64,000 bases of DNA, taken from Siphonodentalium dalli (lineage: Eukaryota > Mollusca > Scaphopoda > Gadilida > Siphonodentaliidae). Location: positions 136,281,990-136,345,989 of the forward strand of contig CP136067.1 of the NCBI GenBank assembly GCA_032622095.1. Reading direction: 5' to 3'. Numbering within the stretch: position 1 is the stretch's first letter; the number at the start of each line of letters is the position of its first letter. The position numbers were made by a program, and so were the translations under genes. This document shows, one piece after another, positions 38,097 to 50,752 of the stretch. Under the pieces are notes generated by a model that did not search any database, was not told the DNA's origin, and saw only the letters and a program-made list of their open reading frames with translations.

Positions 38097-39853
38097 AAAT
38101 CCTTGCTCTGGGGGAAATAGGGGGCGCCGAGTGCTACCGTTTGACAACCATATATCCGTGGTCTAAAAGCGAGACCACGGCTCTAAATGACACACTCGTC
38201 ATTTCTGGTTTAAACGTGGTCCAGCCAGCCCGGTGGTTTAGCAATAGTGTCTGTATCTTCGAGATAATTAATCTTACTTTCTTAATACGGAACGCCGAGA
38301 TGTAAAGATCTACACGCATAGTAGTGTAAACGGGTATATACAGAATACACACACAGAAAGAAAACGGTATTCGTTCGTGTGAGCAAAACTCGTATCCGTT
38401 ATAAGTCACGGTCAACACCGATGCATTGCGACAGGAAAATCTGATTTGATTGATCGTCAATGGGGCTTGATTCTTTGTTTGTTCAACCCACGTATTCAAT
38501 ATATTCCACGGCATTAGATGGTTCGCGAATGTGATCACATTCAAGCTGCAGGTATATGGTTGAGCAAACATCTGGGACGATTTTGCATACTGAATCAGAA
38601 AGCAGAATCACGGTTCGCAACCATGCAGAAGCCAGGAATCGCAGAGTGGCACACATTTTGAAATTGTACGTCGTGTTTCCTGCTTTTCGAAGACTTGGCT
38701 CAACTCGGAAGAATCTACGAACAACGATGCTGATGCGGCACCAGGGACGTGGCAATTCCAACTTTGGTAAATTCCCAACAGTTGGAGATTTCACACCAAC
38801 ACTATGTTGAAATTGTTCGTGTTGTTTAAAGCACGTGGGATTGGTCTGGTTCAATTAAGGGGATGGTGCAGATGGAAATTCCAACGTGACGCCCCCCAAC
38901 GTGGGCTCTATAGGGACGCACATGTTCGGCTTAGACCAAATAGTTTTGGTCTGCTGATGGTGCATCATTCATTTTTGTCTGGCCTAAACTGACGCGAACG
39001 TAATAAATTGTCCTTTACCTGAGTACTGACGAGCGCGCGCACACACTACCAGTAATCATGTTGCGGTCACAGTAATCCGTGACACATGACTTCACACAGA
39101 TCTGTACATCGATCTACACCAACGTAAATATACCCTTACATTGATAGCGAAAATCAATAACTACGACAGTGATCATATTTTGAATGGAACTTTATATATA
39201 GGCAAGAAGCAATCACATCTGTAAAGTGTGTGGGGATAAGTTTTTGTCAATTTCGTTATTTGTTTTGCGTTTTATGCGCTTAAACCGGCAACTGAACCAT
39301 ATAATTCGATGGTCCGACTAAACCAGCTTTACGGAGGCTAAACCTGAGATGACGAATCCGTCTTTTCTCGACCGCGGTTTAGAAGGGTGGAGCTGTAAAT
39401 AATCTCAAGTGAGGGCGTGTCTAAGAGGTGACTGTCGACTGGTGTTATCACTTCACAGTTGATTCATTCGCACGCGAGAGTTGCTCAGATATGGACATGT
39501 TCCTTCAGTATGATTTTAAAAACTAGTAGCTTGTGGCGATCACAAATACTGGTGTTTTTTTTACGAACTAATTTGTAGGGACCAATGTTTTAATTTTGAC
39601 ACCAAACGAAGCTACTATATACATGGCCAGATGTGCTATAAACATGGTGTTGCAATCCTAAAATTATATTGCTTTAATTATGAGTCATATTTGATAAGAT
39701 CATACGACGAATCTCTACTCTGGCTACGCACATAGAGATAACATTCCACCAATTAAAAACCTGGGAACGTTTTTGATGTTCTGTATGACGGGGACATTTA
39801 TAACATTGAAAAAATCAACGCAGGTAATATATCTCTTTATTAAAACCTGTCCA
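38097..39853. other. Intergenic sequence, no gene recognised
   Basis: Several open frames of 60-145 codons overlap on both strands (38045-38305, 38134-38571, 38483-38854, 38556-38810). None has a recognisable domain, a consistent codon bias or a homologous copy in the window, so I do not call them. Confidence 0.4.
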
Positions 39854-40360
39854 TTAAAGGCACGTGAGGCCTTAGTTGTCGAAAATATTCATATTTGTTC
39901 CAATCACCGTAAACAGAAAAACATTAAAATGCATACAGTTTCGTTCATATATGCCATGACTATCGCGTAAACAGCATGTTATCATAAAAAAAGACCTACT
40001 ATATTTTACATAAGCAAGAGCCTGATTGTGTTACAGAAGACAGCACAATGCTACTGGCTAATCACACAAAAATGGCACAAACGCTCTTTATTTGTTCCAT
40101 ATCAGGAATTGACCAACAAAGAACGCTCTTTATGTTTACCATCATAATATAAACAAACACCAGAAAAGTAACTTTTTATGCTTTTATTTACATAATCAAT
40201 GTTCAAACAAATGACAATAACATACTGTTTATGCGATATTTCGTATTTGTATACGGACAAAGTCTGTCTACATTTTGATGTACTTTCTGTTTGTGGAGGT
40301 TTTTGACGGGTGGAAATATTTTTACAGGATACCCACCGCCAAGGCCAACCGTACCTTTAA
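39854..40360 (+). mobile_element. TTAA-flanked MITE, family 1, copy 3
   Basis: It begins TTAAAGGCACGTGAGGCC and ends GGCCAACCGTACCTTTAA, closely similar to copy 2 throughout. It has no coding capacity. Confidence 0.92.
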
Positions 40361-40599
40361 TAATGTATAGGGAGCCATTTCACTGGGTACACCGCTCCTG
40401 CTAATTATGTCCGAAATCGCATAATCGTCAAGTGCGCAATCGCGGTGCTCCTGTGTGTTTCCGGCGAGAAAAAGTCTACCATGCACTTGGATTAAGATCT
40501 GGTAGGGTGTGGTTGGAAATGTCACTTCTCATATTCGGTTTCGTATTGCATGTCTCGCTCGACGCGTCAGCAAAAAGTCTACACAGCCTTCTGACAAAT

Positions 40600-40900
40600 T
40601 CAGGTGTGACGTTTGTCCACGCTCATCCGACAAAAACGAATTATAACATACATCTTAAAAGACACTTGCAAATTAGGTGTAGGAGTGTGTGGCCAAATAT
40701 TAAGAATTGTATGAGATGAGAAGACATGTTTCTTCGAGATATTCTAACAACCGGTTTCTTTGTTATCGCTGCCCGATAGAATTCAGAACCAAAATCGACC
40801 TCTCTACACACGCGCAACTGAATCACACCGACGAACAGGGCATATTTTGCAATGGTAACATCTATATTTTCTCTGCAAAGAGATTAATGCACAAATATTA
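40600..40900 (+). pseudogene. C2H2 zinc-finger-like fragment
   Basis: The frame at 40707-40907 contains FLCYRCPIEFRT and STHAQLNH, giving C-X2-C-X12-H-X4-H, a plausible C2H2 finger (about 40758-40833). Just upstream, in another frame, are remnants such as HLKRHLQIRC and MRRHVSS that look like linker and finger ends. There is no start codon, no promoter and no neighbouring exon that I can see. It could be a decayed zinc-finger gene fragment, an exon of a host gene, or chance. The assignment is weak. Confidence 0.35.
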
Positions 40901-41044
40901 TAGATAAGATGTAATTATTCTCGGTTATAACGCCTATAATGTACTAACTTATCGATGTGATATGTGCAACATCGAAATTATTTATCGTGGGTGCGCGCTG
41001 TAACTTCTCATTTTTCATGTTTTCGAACTGGAGCCATACAAATT

Positions 41045-41250
41045 TCGCACTGGAGCCACCGGTTGGTTGTCTTTGAATGTACCATATGTAGACCTGTTCA
41101 GATGGAGCCACCGGTTGCTTGTCTTTGAATGTACCATATGTAGACCTGTTCAGATGGAGCCACCGGTTGCTTGTCTTTGAATGTACCATATGTATAGACC
41201 TGTTCACCATATGTAGACCTGTTCACCATATATGTAGACCTGTTCAGATA
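41045..41250. repeat. 52-bp minisatellite plus short derivative repeats
   Basis: Three units of ggagccaccggttg(c/g)ttgt followed by ctttgaatgtaccatatg and tagacctgttca begin near 41052, 41104 and 41156. Two or three shortened units (accatatgtagacctgttc) follow. Confidence 0.92.
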
Positions 41251-42155
41251 GTTCGAGTATATATTTGCATTGTCGTGTCCCGGAGATAACAAACTTACCA
41301 ATAAACTATGGTTTTCCCATTGCAATGTCCCAGTTCTAATCTATAACAAACTTTATCGCCGAAGTTACGGTAAAATGTCGAAAACGAAGTGATAAACTTC
41401 TGATTGTTCAATCTTCCGCGAGCGCTACAAATCAAATTCAAAACACGGATACAGAGGGTCATATTGAAAAATCACAATTCAATTTTGAAAGAATAATTTG
41501 GATTTTTAAGAACATTCTCAACATCATAAGTGCCGTCACGCTAATTTGTAAAACATATTTAGGCTATATAAGATAGACGTGGGATCGTTGTTAGACAATT
41601 AGGTCAAGGACATACATTATTGGAGAATTGGTAGGTCTGTTTCCAGGTGTTCTTGACCTGCTTATATACATTCATGTTGAATGTTCACAAATTAAAGTCA
41701 CATGGCGGTTTGCGCTCTCAAATGCACCCATAATACTGTTCGCATTTGAATTTTTCCCGGTATGGAAATAGGTTGATACATACTTGGACTACCTTTATGG
41801 GCATTATATGGCCCAGAAAGACGCATTGACGTCATAAAAAAATACAACGTTGAACACGGTGTTTGGGTTCCAAACAATCTAAAGCCATGTGGACGGCATC
41901 TGTTAGAAGAGAGCGTTCCGTGTTAGTCTGTTCCTGATATGGTAAAATTAAAGTGCGTTTGTTTCACTTGTGTGGGGAAAATTGAAAACAGCTGAAAATG
42001 GCTGTGACCATAGGCAGTATTTTGCATAGCACACGAAGCAGGCATATCAATAGTTCATTTATTTGTCAGCCTTTCTTATACCTACTTCCAAATTAGGTAG
42101 ACAACAAATGGAAGCTCGAATGAGCCATGTCCGTTTGACAAACGTAAAATATAAT
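41251..42155. other. Spacer, no gene recognised
   Basis: No genes or clear repeats were recognised here. Confidence 0.4.
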
Positions 42156-42627
42156 TTAAAGGCACCGGCGGCGTTCGTTGCAGAAATATTCACATTTGTT
42201 CAAATCGCCATCAACAGAAGGAATATTAAAATATATATAGTTTTGTTCATATGCCAAACATAATCAGCGCGTAAATAGTATACTGGCGTCAAGACGTACG
42301 ATGGTGTGCGTAAACAAGAGCCTGCTCGTGTTACAGAAGTTGTGCTTCAGTTTACACAACAATCTATTCTATTGGTTAATCACACAAAAATGATATAAAC
42401 GCTCTTTATTATTTCCATATCAGGAAAATAGTAACAAATAACGCTCTTTATGTTTACCATATCCGGATCTAAACAAATTTGACAATAACATACTGTTTAT
42501 GCCATATTTCGTATTGGTGTAAGAACAAGGTCTGTCTATAATTTATTATTATTTCTGTTTATGGCGGTTTTTGACGGAGGTGAATATTTTAACAGCATAC
42601 CAACCACCAACGCCGCCCGTATCTTTG
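42156..42627 (+). mobile_element. TTAA-flanked MITE, family 1, copy 4 (diverged)
   Basis: It begins TTAAAGGCACCGGCGGCG and ends CGCCCGTATCTTTGA, so the right TTAA has decayed to TTGA. The interior keeps aacgctctttat and aaataacgctctttatgttt. It is the most diverged copy and therefore probably the oldest. Confidence 0.85.
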
Positions 42628-42806
42628 AGGCAGGGAATTAAACACACAGTGAATAAAGAAAGTGACGAATATCCTTCCCGTTGACCTGAACGATATGTGG
42701 TCGCTGTATATTCCTCAAAAGTATGCTTCAAATATTAAATATATCCGTATATTGCTACGCCCCACCCCCACGCGCCATATGCTTACCGATTCGTGCATTT
42801 ATACAC

Positions 42807-42956
42807 AGAACGACACGATGTGTAAATGGGTTTGTCGATACGGCACGAGGGCTGTCGCGGAAGGATAGAACGAGAGGCGCTTTCGCCTCGAGTTCTATCC
42901 TTCCGCGACAGCACGAGTGCCGTATCGACAAACCCATTTACACATCGTGTCGTTCT
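42807..42956. repeat. Near-perfect 150-bp palindrome
   Basis: The arms agaacgacacgatgtgtaaa ... and ... tttacacatcgtgtcgttct are about 70 bp each, around ggcgctttcgcc. Mismatches are minor. It lies between two inverted MITE copies. Confidence 0.95.
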
Positions 42957-43032
42957 ATGTTTATTACACGCTTCGCGTCCTAGAATCCGTGCATTAAAAA
43001 TATAGGCTCAGAAGGTTTATTAGGTACTCGCT

Positions 43033-43533
43033 TTAAAGGTACGGTTGGCATTGGCGGTGGGTATCCTGTGAAAATATTTACACCCGTCAAAAACCGCCAC
43101 AAACAGAAAGAACATCAAAATGTAGACAGACTTTGTCCGTATACAAATACGAAATATCGCATAAACAGTTGTTATTGTCATCTGTTTGACCATTGTTATG
43201 TAAACAAAAGCATAAAAAGTTACTTTTCTGGTGTTTGTTTATATTATGATGGTAAACATAAAGAGCGTTCTTTGTTGGTGAATTCCTGATATGGAACTAA
43301 TAAAGAGCGTTTATGCCATTTGTCTGTGATTAGCCAGTATCATTGTGCTGTCTTCTGAAACACAATCAGGCTCTTGCTTAGGTAAAATATAGTAGGTCTT
43401 TGTGATAACATGCTGTTTACTCGATGGTCATGGTATATATGAACGAAACTGTATGCGTTTTAATGTTTTTCTGTTTACGGTGATTGGAACAAATATGAAT
43501 ATTTTCGACAACTAAGGCCTCACGTGCCTTTAA
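43033..43533 (-). mobile_element. TTAA-flanked MITE, family 1, copy 5 (inverted)
   Basis: A reverse-complement copy, beginning TTAAAGGTACGGTTGGC and ending GGCCTCACGTGCCTTTAA. It is highly similar to copies 2 and 3. Open frames inside are by-products. Confidence 0.92.
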
Positions 43534-46500
43534 ATCAACAAACTAACAACGGCTTCTATAAGGCATGAGATGACGTTCTACGTAATTATGCGTGGTTTGC
43601 CCGCGTAAACAAATAGTCACATATAAACAAAGACCCTTTGTCGTATTCAATGGCATATATTTAATGAAATAACTTTTCAAACTCTTCATTCATTAGAGTT
43701 TATTGGAAAAATATTGGAAGCCCTAGTATTTTTGAGACGTAACGTACTGGAATTTAAAAGACGACAAACCGGAAGTCAAAGGTCACCTGGCACTATTTCC
43801 TGTTATTAAACGAATGTTTAATATCACAATTTATAGAGTGGGTTTATTGAGTGGAATAAGGGTAGGATCATGTAATAAATGTTCATTCATGTCATAAAAA
43901 GAGCACGAAGTCGACGAATGGACTAACAGCCGATTTTATTCAAAACTAACTGCGTTGTAGGCAAAACTGCTATATCCTGTAACAATTCAAGTATTTCCCG
44001 TAACAAAATTTCCAATGGCAAAAAAATAATTCACATTTGGCAACAAATATTTTCACTTGGAAAACTTTGTGGCAAGTCACCTTTTAATTCCTCAATAAAG
44101 TTGAAAAAATTCGGTCAATCAATACCAGTCATTTTAAGAAACTATTACAATAAAATTATATTAGTGGTGTTTTATATGGTTTCAGAAAAGTTAACACCTC
44201 CATTAAGATGTAGTTAATATAATAGCATAATTATCGATGGGTGGATGGATTACCCGTATTTAGTGTGATGGCTGTGTTTACGTAGATAATCCTCTTGTAA
44301 TGTTCCCTTCTGATGAAGCAACCCTTCTACCATTTTATTGTTCGCTGACTCGTTTATATGTGTATGATAAACCACAACACAGATGGGAGTATAATTATTA
44401 ACTAACTGCTTTCCTATCGATATCAAACATCGTTCAAACCGCGAGTGACTGACTCAATGTTTGCAGAACATGATACTATCAGGGATAACATTTGGCAAAT
44501 TCTAAAAGAATTTGGCAAAAAATATATATAGTTTCATTTGGCAAAACTAAATTTCGGTCCAGCTTGGACCTTGACAAGTTCACATGATACAAGACCTAGC
44601 AAATGGTGTCTCATAGATATATAACTTCTTCACTAAAAATCTAAAATAATGAGTCACCCAACAGTTCACATGTAATTCCACTTAGAATTTAGGCGCCAAT
44701 ATTTCAAATAGTATAATCTCAATGTAATGTTTTTATTTTCAGTTAACTGGTCATTCCTGTTATGGTTTTATTCGTAACACGAGGATACCGTTGCATGAGA
44801 TAAGTATTGGCTATTCAAACAAAATATCTCAGTGATTTATCTCTTCAGCGGGGAGATGATGTGGCAATCAAATTGACTCAGAAAGAACTCTTCAAAAATG
44901 AATTAGAGATACTGAGGTCCCTGGTTATATCGATTACGTTACGTTACATTTCAGACGTTTTTGAAATCTTCGGTTACGGGTGCACCTACCTGATACGTAT
45001 TTTTGCGACTGTTTTTGAAAATGCAAAAATCTAATTGAACACTATTTGAACATATCATGTGTTCACAATTTTATAAAGCAAGTGATGTGATTTATTATTG
45101 ACAGGGCGGGCCTATTACATTGTATGTTGCCCGTGTGTCAGTTCGTTACATAAGAGACAAAGTATTGACGGATAAAATGTAACGAACAAAACATATATGG
45201 AAATCTCGGATATTGGTGGCTTGCGGTTAATTATCATTTGAAGTAATGACCATTATTCAATTACGCATGCAAACTCTATAGAAGAATGAGCAAACTCGAA
45301 AATTTTAAATTGGGACATGATTTTTTGTAGAAATCCAGCTATATGTAGCGGGTGCGGAATGAATATCCCGCTACACGACAGGTAAATATTCATTTTGTAT
45401 TTTATAGAACTCATTGCTGGCAAGATACAAAATCATAATTTGTCAATATATTTCTTATCTGGAAGACGCTAGTGTCAAAGGAAAAGAAGGAAGTGCAAAC
45501 TTAAGAAACGATCATCTATATTATTCTATTTTACTGTCACATGTTTGTCAAATGTTTAAATATGTTATTATGATTGGAATATATATGTTTACACCAAAGG
45601 ACAAGAATGTGGGCCAAAATTTATAATGACTCATATATCTTATAGCGCAGACACTTAATAGTGCATAAGAGTTCCATGTCCGCTTATCTGACATGTCCTT
45701 TACTTTATAGCGCAGACAGGTTGATGTCCTCTTATCTGACATGTCTAGCATGCGGATTCCCAAAAGATAACAGTTAGTTGTAGTGTCTGATTGTCACACC
45801 TGTGATTATCTGTCAGGACTTGATTTCGTATGGATGACCCAAAATTCCCAAAATTTATCTTATATATAGTTGTCCCACAGGAAATATTCAGATAGGTAAA
45901 AACAAACGACCAAATAGGGCTCCTTCTGCACTGTTATTTATCTGTCGTCTGCTGTTATCACCTTATCATACCTCCAAATCAATAATAGACCATTCCGATG
46001 TACACTTTTTAACTGACTGGGGGAATCCATTTAGTATAGAAAGGTTTAACTGCATGCCTACAGCGGTTTTAAAAAATAAAGCCGATAAATCTGGCAGAGT
46101 ATATACACACATTTCAAGAAGAGATGTACGTCCCATTTGATATACCTGCATGGTAATGGACCGATCACCAGGGTAAGGCAATACATGTAAGCTATTGAAT
46201 CTCGGAATGACAGTTATGAAGTCACGTGGCGCCAAATGTTTTAGGGTGAGAACAATATGGTGATTCACGTAAATAGTTGTGTTTCGTTTCTCATAACACC
46301 TGAAGTAAGACAGTTATGTCAAATTAAGTCATATAATGTGGGGAAATGCTGTCAATTAGATATATTTTAGTTTATCCATTATCACTGAGGACCGTACTGT
46401 TTTTTCTCAAAGGCAGAAAAAGCAACCCTCATCCAAAAGATAAGAGGCGCCAGACTGTCGAATATATACATACAGAACGCACGATTATTTATCTTAAACA

Positions 46501-46600
46501 TATCAGACACCTTTCGCATGATGAACGCGACAGATAATTATTACGAATAACTATTTGTAGTCGTAATTTTTTCGGACGGTCAAAAAACCTTTTCACACAA
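43534..46600. other. AT-rich intergenic sequence, no gene recognised
   Basis: Contents seen: a small hairpin (tagcgggtgc...cccgcta, 45347-45373), and a two-copy ~65-bp repeat at about 45635-45750 (tatagcgcagaca, then cttatctgacatgtc). Short open frames (44807-45034, 45966-46268 on the minus strand) have no recognisable domain. Confidence 0.4.
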
Positions 46601-46611
46601 TTGACAACAGC

Positions 46612-47112
46612 GACTATGACGGAGATGATGATGATGATGATGATGATGACGATGACGATGTTGGCGATTACGACGATAATGGAGACAATGACACGCAACC
46701 GCGATAACGATGATGGCAACGGGACGACGATAGCGACGAGACGATGACAAATATGGATGATTATGATGTTGTTGACGTCGTTGATGATGACGATGATAAT
46801 GATAACGATGATCACGATGACGATGACGATGGCGACGACGAGGACGACGATGATGATGATGACAAAGATAATAACTATATACATGCTGATGTTGAAACAC
46901 TCACGACGATGACGGCGCTAAGGATGATGATGATGAAGACGACACCGTCGACGAGTTCGACGACGACGACGACGATGATGATGACAATGAGGATGATGAT
47001 GATGATGATGATTACGACGAAGACGACGACGACGATGATGATAATGGTGATGATGACGATGATGATGACGATGATAAGGATGATGATGATGATCGTGACG
47101 AAGAACACGACT
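46612..47112. repeat. GAT/GAC trinucleotide microsatellite
   Basis: About 500 bp of imperfect (GAT)n/(GAC)n, with a short non-repetitive interruption near 46868-46915. It yields long low-complexity frames on both strands (poly-Asp or Met/Thr on +, poly-Ile/Val or His/Arg on -), none of which is a gene. Confidence 0.95.
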
Positions 47113-47475
47113 AATGACACTTACGGACCTCGACCGCCAAACGCAACGGCCATACTAAGTTTTTTTGTTTAAACATATTTATTTGTCTGATTTCAATAAC
47201 ACATATAGGAAATGATACATACATTTTTATATAGACAATGGGATTGGAGGACAAGTGCTTACTCACTTATGAGTACCTCCTCTCCCATTTGCTATTACAC
47301 TGAAAAATAAATCAAGAATAATGGTATTGCAACATGACTACCAAAGGCAAGTTGAACTTATATACATGTACATATCACCGGTCGTTTCCCGCCCCCGAGT
47401 CAGTCTTTTGTTTATACATGAATTACTTGGAAGTCGTCTTTGATTGAGTCATTTGCTGGCTTGTATATGTATTTG

Positions 47476-48633
47476 CTAGACTTGGTCAATAGCATCTAGT
47501 TTTGTCTCACGGATGAATGATTGTACAGCTAAGAAAAAAATTTCATTGTCGCAATCGGGTAGAGCAGGGTCTCCAAATAGCAGAATTTTTAGTGAGTAAA
47601 TATTATAAGGAAGTAATTTATTCAATAGGCGAATTCTTGGGATCGAATGTAGGCAACAATCAAAGAAATAATGGAAGGCATTTTCTTCTCCATTTCCACA
47701 TGAGCAGTCTTTGCAACTTGCAATGTAATTTTGAACCTTATCTGATAAGAGGTTGCTACATTCACATCGTAATCTGCAGTGATATATATTTTCAGTCCGC
47801 TTTCCTACATTGTAATATTTGGGGGGTTTGGGTATTTCTGGTTTAAATGTGTTTAGATAACATTGTAGGTTAAGATCTCGAGTCTTAGTTTTGGTTGCAT
47901 TCCAATTTTTTACACACGTGGGCATGAATGTTGACTCCATTCTTTTTGTATTAGGTTTAAAATGTATAAAGTTTGATGCAAATCTAGTATCGTGGTCGCT
48001 TATATCGGAGAATTTTGGGGGAAGTAAGTCAACTAAATATTTGGGCACTTTGTGATTGACAATGTTATGAAAAAGTGAAAGTCTTTTTGTTTGTCTTCTT
48101 TCTGAAAGTGTTTCCCAACCCATTTCGGTTAGTATTCGTTTGCGAGGTACAGATCTCGTACAGCCACTTATAATGCGTGCGGCTTCATATTCTACATCAT
48201 CTAGTTGTTTGAGTAACTTGTCTGGTGCTCCAGCCCAGACACTACTTGCATATTCCATGATTGGGCGTACGTGTGACAAATAGAGGATTTCAAGAGTTTT
48301 GCGGTTTAAAAGATACTTGAGTCTTCGTAGTTGGGATAATTTAGCATAAGCTCTGGCACATACATTTTCTATATAACTGTCCCATGTTAAGTCGTCATCT
48401 ATTTCCATGCCTAGATGCCTGTGCTGTTTAGAGTAATCAAGTCTCAATCCATCAAAGGTTATGAGCGGTCTCTCAAGGTTTTGAGAACTTGTGAAAAATA
48501 GTAATTTTGTCTTAGAATTATTAAATTTAACTATCCATGTGTCCGCCCACTTTCTTATTTTCTCCATGTCGTTATTTACTAAGATTGTGTACATCGTTCT
48601 GTATATACGTTTTTCACTCTGTATTGCATACAA
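47476..48633 (-). pseudogene. LINE ORF2 C-terminal half, 5'-truncated, frame intact
   Basis: A 385-codon frame read on the minus strand, ending at the element's natural stop (47476-47478). It starts just after the RT catalytic box: WIVKFNNSKTKLLFF, then LGMEIDDDLTWDSYI, then LRRLKYLLNRKTLEILYLSHVRPIMEYASSVW, the thumb/connection typical of CR1/jockey-like LINEs. A Cys-rich end follows (CRLRCECSNLL, CSCGNGEENAFHYFFDC). The ATG is internal to the original ORF2, so this is a truncated copy and not a gene with its own start. No stop has accumulated over 1.1 kb, so insertion is recent or the family is active. A probable 3' UTR runs to about 47160 with a T-run on the + strand. Confidence 0.9.
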
Positions 48634-49492
48634 ATTATGATTCAGTGAAATAAAGCAATTCAGTTACATCGAGTTCGTTTGTGAGACGATCGTGCTTCCC
48701 ATTGGCAGCAATTATCCGGTCAAGAATGAATGAATATGAGGTCAGTTTCCAGGATTTCTGTTGATTTACCGTTATTTCAAAGTTGAATTTGGCATAGAGA
48801 GATATCTGCTAGAGTTACCCGGTGAAATAAGGGAAACATGACAAGACTCAGAACTCGGAATAATCACCTAATGCGCACGAGTGTAGACTATAAACGATAT
48901 CTACCTACGGAGGATAACATAGGTTTTGATATGCGATCGCTATCTGTTTTTAGTGATTTTATATGAAGGGTAATAACTCTATAAAGAATGTCCCTTTACT
49001 AAATAACGGCGATTTGTATGAGAAATTACAACACCACAATAGATCAACTCTGGTGAAATATAAGTCAAATTCTTCTTAGGGTAAAACACTTCTTCAAATA
49101 TTTCCGTTATTTCGTCAAAAACACTTCTTCAAATATCTCCGTTATTTATATATATTTACACACTAAGTGTTGTCATCACTAAATCCAGCATTCTGATTGG
49201 TCGGCGCCCACGTGGCTAGTTGCAGTTATTTCTCGGTGAATGCGCAACGCCTAATAACACCAAGCTAATAACACCATCGATACGTCAGTATAGGTTTGGA
49301 AAGACGAACGCGTAGTGCTTTGGGCGCATTTTGACTCGCGCAGGATTGACTTAATACATCATCGGGTTTCAACATGAAGAGAAATTGTTCCTATTAACTT
49401 TAAGGGTGCTATTGGGTATTTTGGGCTGATCTTGTCACGATACACTTTTCGATTTAAATATATTTACAAAAGTGGCTTTTTCGCTAAATGTA
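48634..49492. other. Spacer with a short duplication
   Basis: cacttcttcaaatat(t/c)tccgttatt occurs twice at 49086-49146. The rest has no recognised feature. Confidence 0.45.
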
Positions 49493-49666
49493 TATAAATA
49501 TAAGGATTAACTGTCATGTGGACTATTTTTATGGAGATGTAACGGTGAGGTAAGTGGACATAACTTGTATGTAAAACCCTTCGGGTTTTACACAAGTTAT
49601 GTCCACTTACCTCACCGTTACATCTCCATAAAAACAGTCCACATGACAGTTAATCCTTATATAGTT
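49493..49666. repeat. Near-perfect 174-bp palindrome
   Basis: The left arm (ataaggattaactgtcatgt ...) is followed, after aaacccttcgggttt, by its reverse complement ending acatgacagttaatccttat. There are one or two substitutions and a 2-bp indel near the centre. Confidence 0.95.
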
Positions 49667-49689
49667 AATAAAAATATTTTCTTATTTTA

Positions 49690-49769
49690 GGATCACATAT
49701 CAAAATGAGAGGATATGGTGATCCCCTTTTCATGGGATCACCATATCCTCTCATTTTGATATATGATCC
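49690..49769. repeat. Near-perfect 80-bp palindrome
   Basis: The arms aggatcacatatcaaaatga ... and ... tcattttgatatatgatcct surround cttttcat. It is adjacent to, but unrelated in sequence to, the palindrome at 49493-49666. Confidence 0.95.
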
Positions 49770-49852
49770 TGCCTTCATTGAGCCACGAGTGACTCCTGAA
49801 ACGAGGATCACATAGTATATGATACCCTATCCTACGGAGGATCACATATTGT

Positions 49853-50150
49853 TTGATATCTACACCCGTGCACATGGCCTGGAATAATCGCCTCCCCATT
49901 GAAGTCACGAGCTGGAAGAACTCAGAAACCCCAGCATTATGCAACATGTGTATACACGGAGATGTAGGGGGTGAATATCATTTTGTTTTAGTATACAGTG
50001 CCTTCTCCCCACCGCGCAGAGTCCACCTTAAGAAGTACTACCAACCCGGCAATTTTTTTTCGCAATTTTAAAGACAAGGGACAAAGCCTGTTCACTTGGC
50101 CACATTCATAGGAAAAATATTGAAAAGGGCTTACGTGAACAGCTAGAAAA
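49853..50150 (+). pseudogene. LINE ORF2 C-terminal fragment
   Basis: A frame of 72 codons reads WNNRLPIEVTSWKNSE, then CNMCIHGDVGGEYHFVLV, then RRVHLKKYYQPG. This matches in layout the LPIE...CTLC...EYH segment at 36300-36450. After the stop at 50069-50071, a shifted frame continues with LATFIGKILKRAY. It is a 5'-truncated, frameshifted LINE remnant. Confidence 0.75.
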
Positions 50151-50399
50151 CGCTGACATTGTATGCAATATTACGCATACGCATATTAGAGTGCCACCTC
50201 ACCACCAACTTCATACTTACGCGATATAGCTCTGCACATTGTATGTTTACACCAATTATGTAAATGCATGTATTCCTATTTCGTATACCTCCAGTTCCAA
50301 AATATCGACGGAGAGAATAAACTATTGATTTACATTATCAGAATAATCCATAGTCCAAAGAAGGGACAGTACTATTAACAACCGTATCATTTATAATGC

Positions 50400-50577
50400 T
50401 CTATTTTTATCAAGCTTTCGGCCCTATCTGGACCTTCCTCAGGACAATATCAAATGTTAAAACACAATCACATGTAAACACAATCATATGTCGTACGACA
50501 TGTGATTGTGTTTTAACATTTGATATTGTCCTGGGGAAGGTCCAGATAGGGCCGAAAGCTTGATAAAAATAGAGTAT
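50400..50577. repeat. 178-bp palindrome
   Basis: The arms tctatttttatcaagctttc ... and ... gaaagcttgataaaaataga pair over about 75-80 bp. The centre (catatgtcgtacgacatg) contains a duplicated cacaatca(c/t)atg word in the left arm only. Confidence 0.93.
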
Positions 50578-50752
50578 TGATTGATAACTTGTGAACTGCG
50601 CATGTATCATATTTATACGCCGGCCCGTCCTCCCCGCAGTAGAGGCTTACTGTATAGTGTAATTGTGATGGATATTTGGGTCGGGCGGGTCGGTGGTTTC
50701 ATGTATATGCTCAAATACCACAGAAAGTGGTAAAATGGGTTAATACAAGTAC

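Noticed and set aside
46489-47172. Poly-Asp, poly-His/Arg and poly-Ile/Val open frames
   Set aside because: They are by-products of the GAT/GAC microsatellite.
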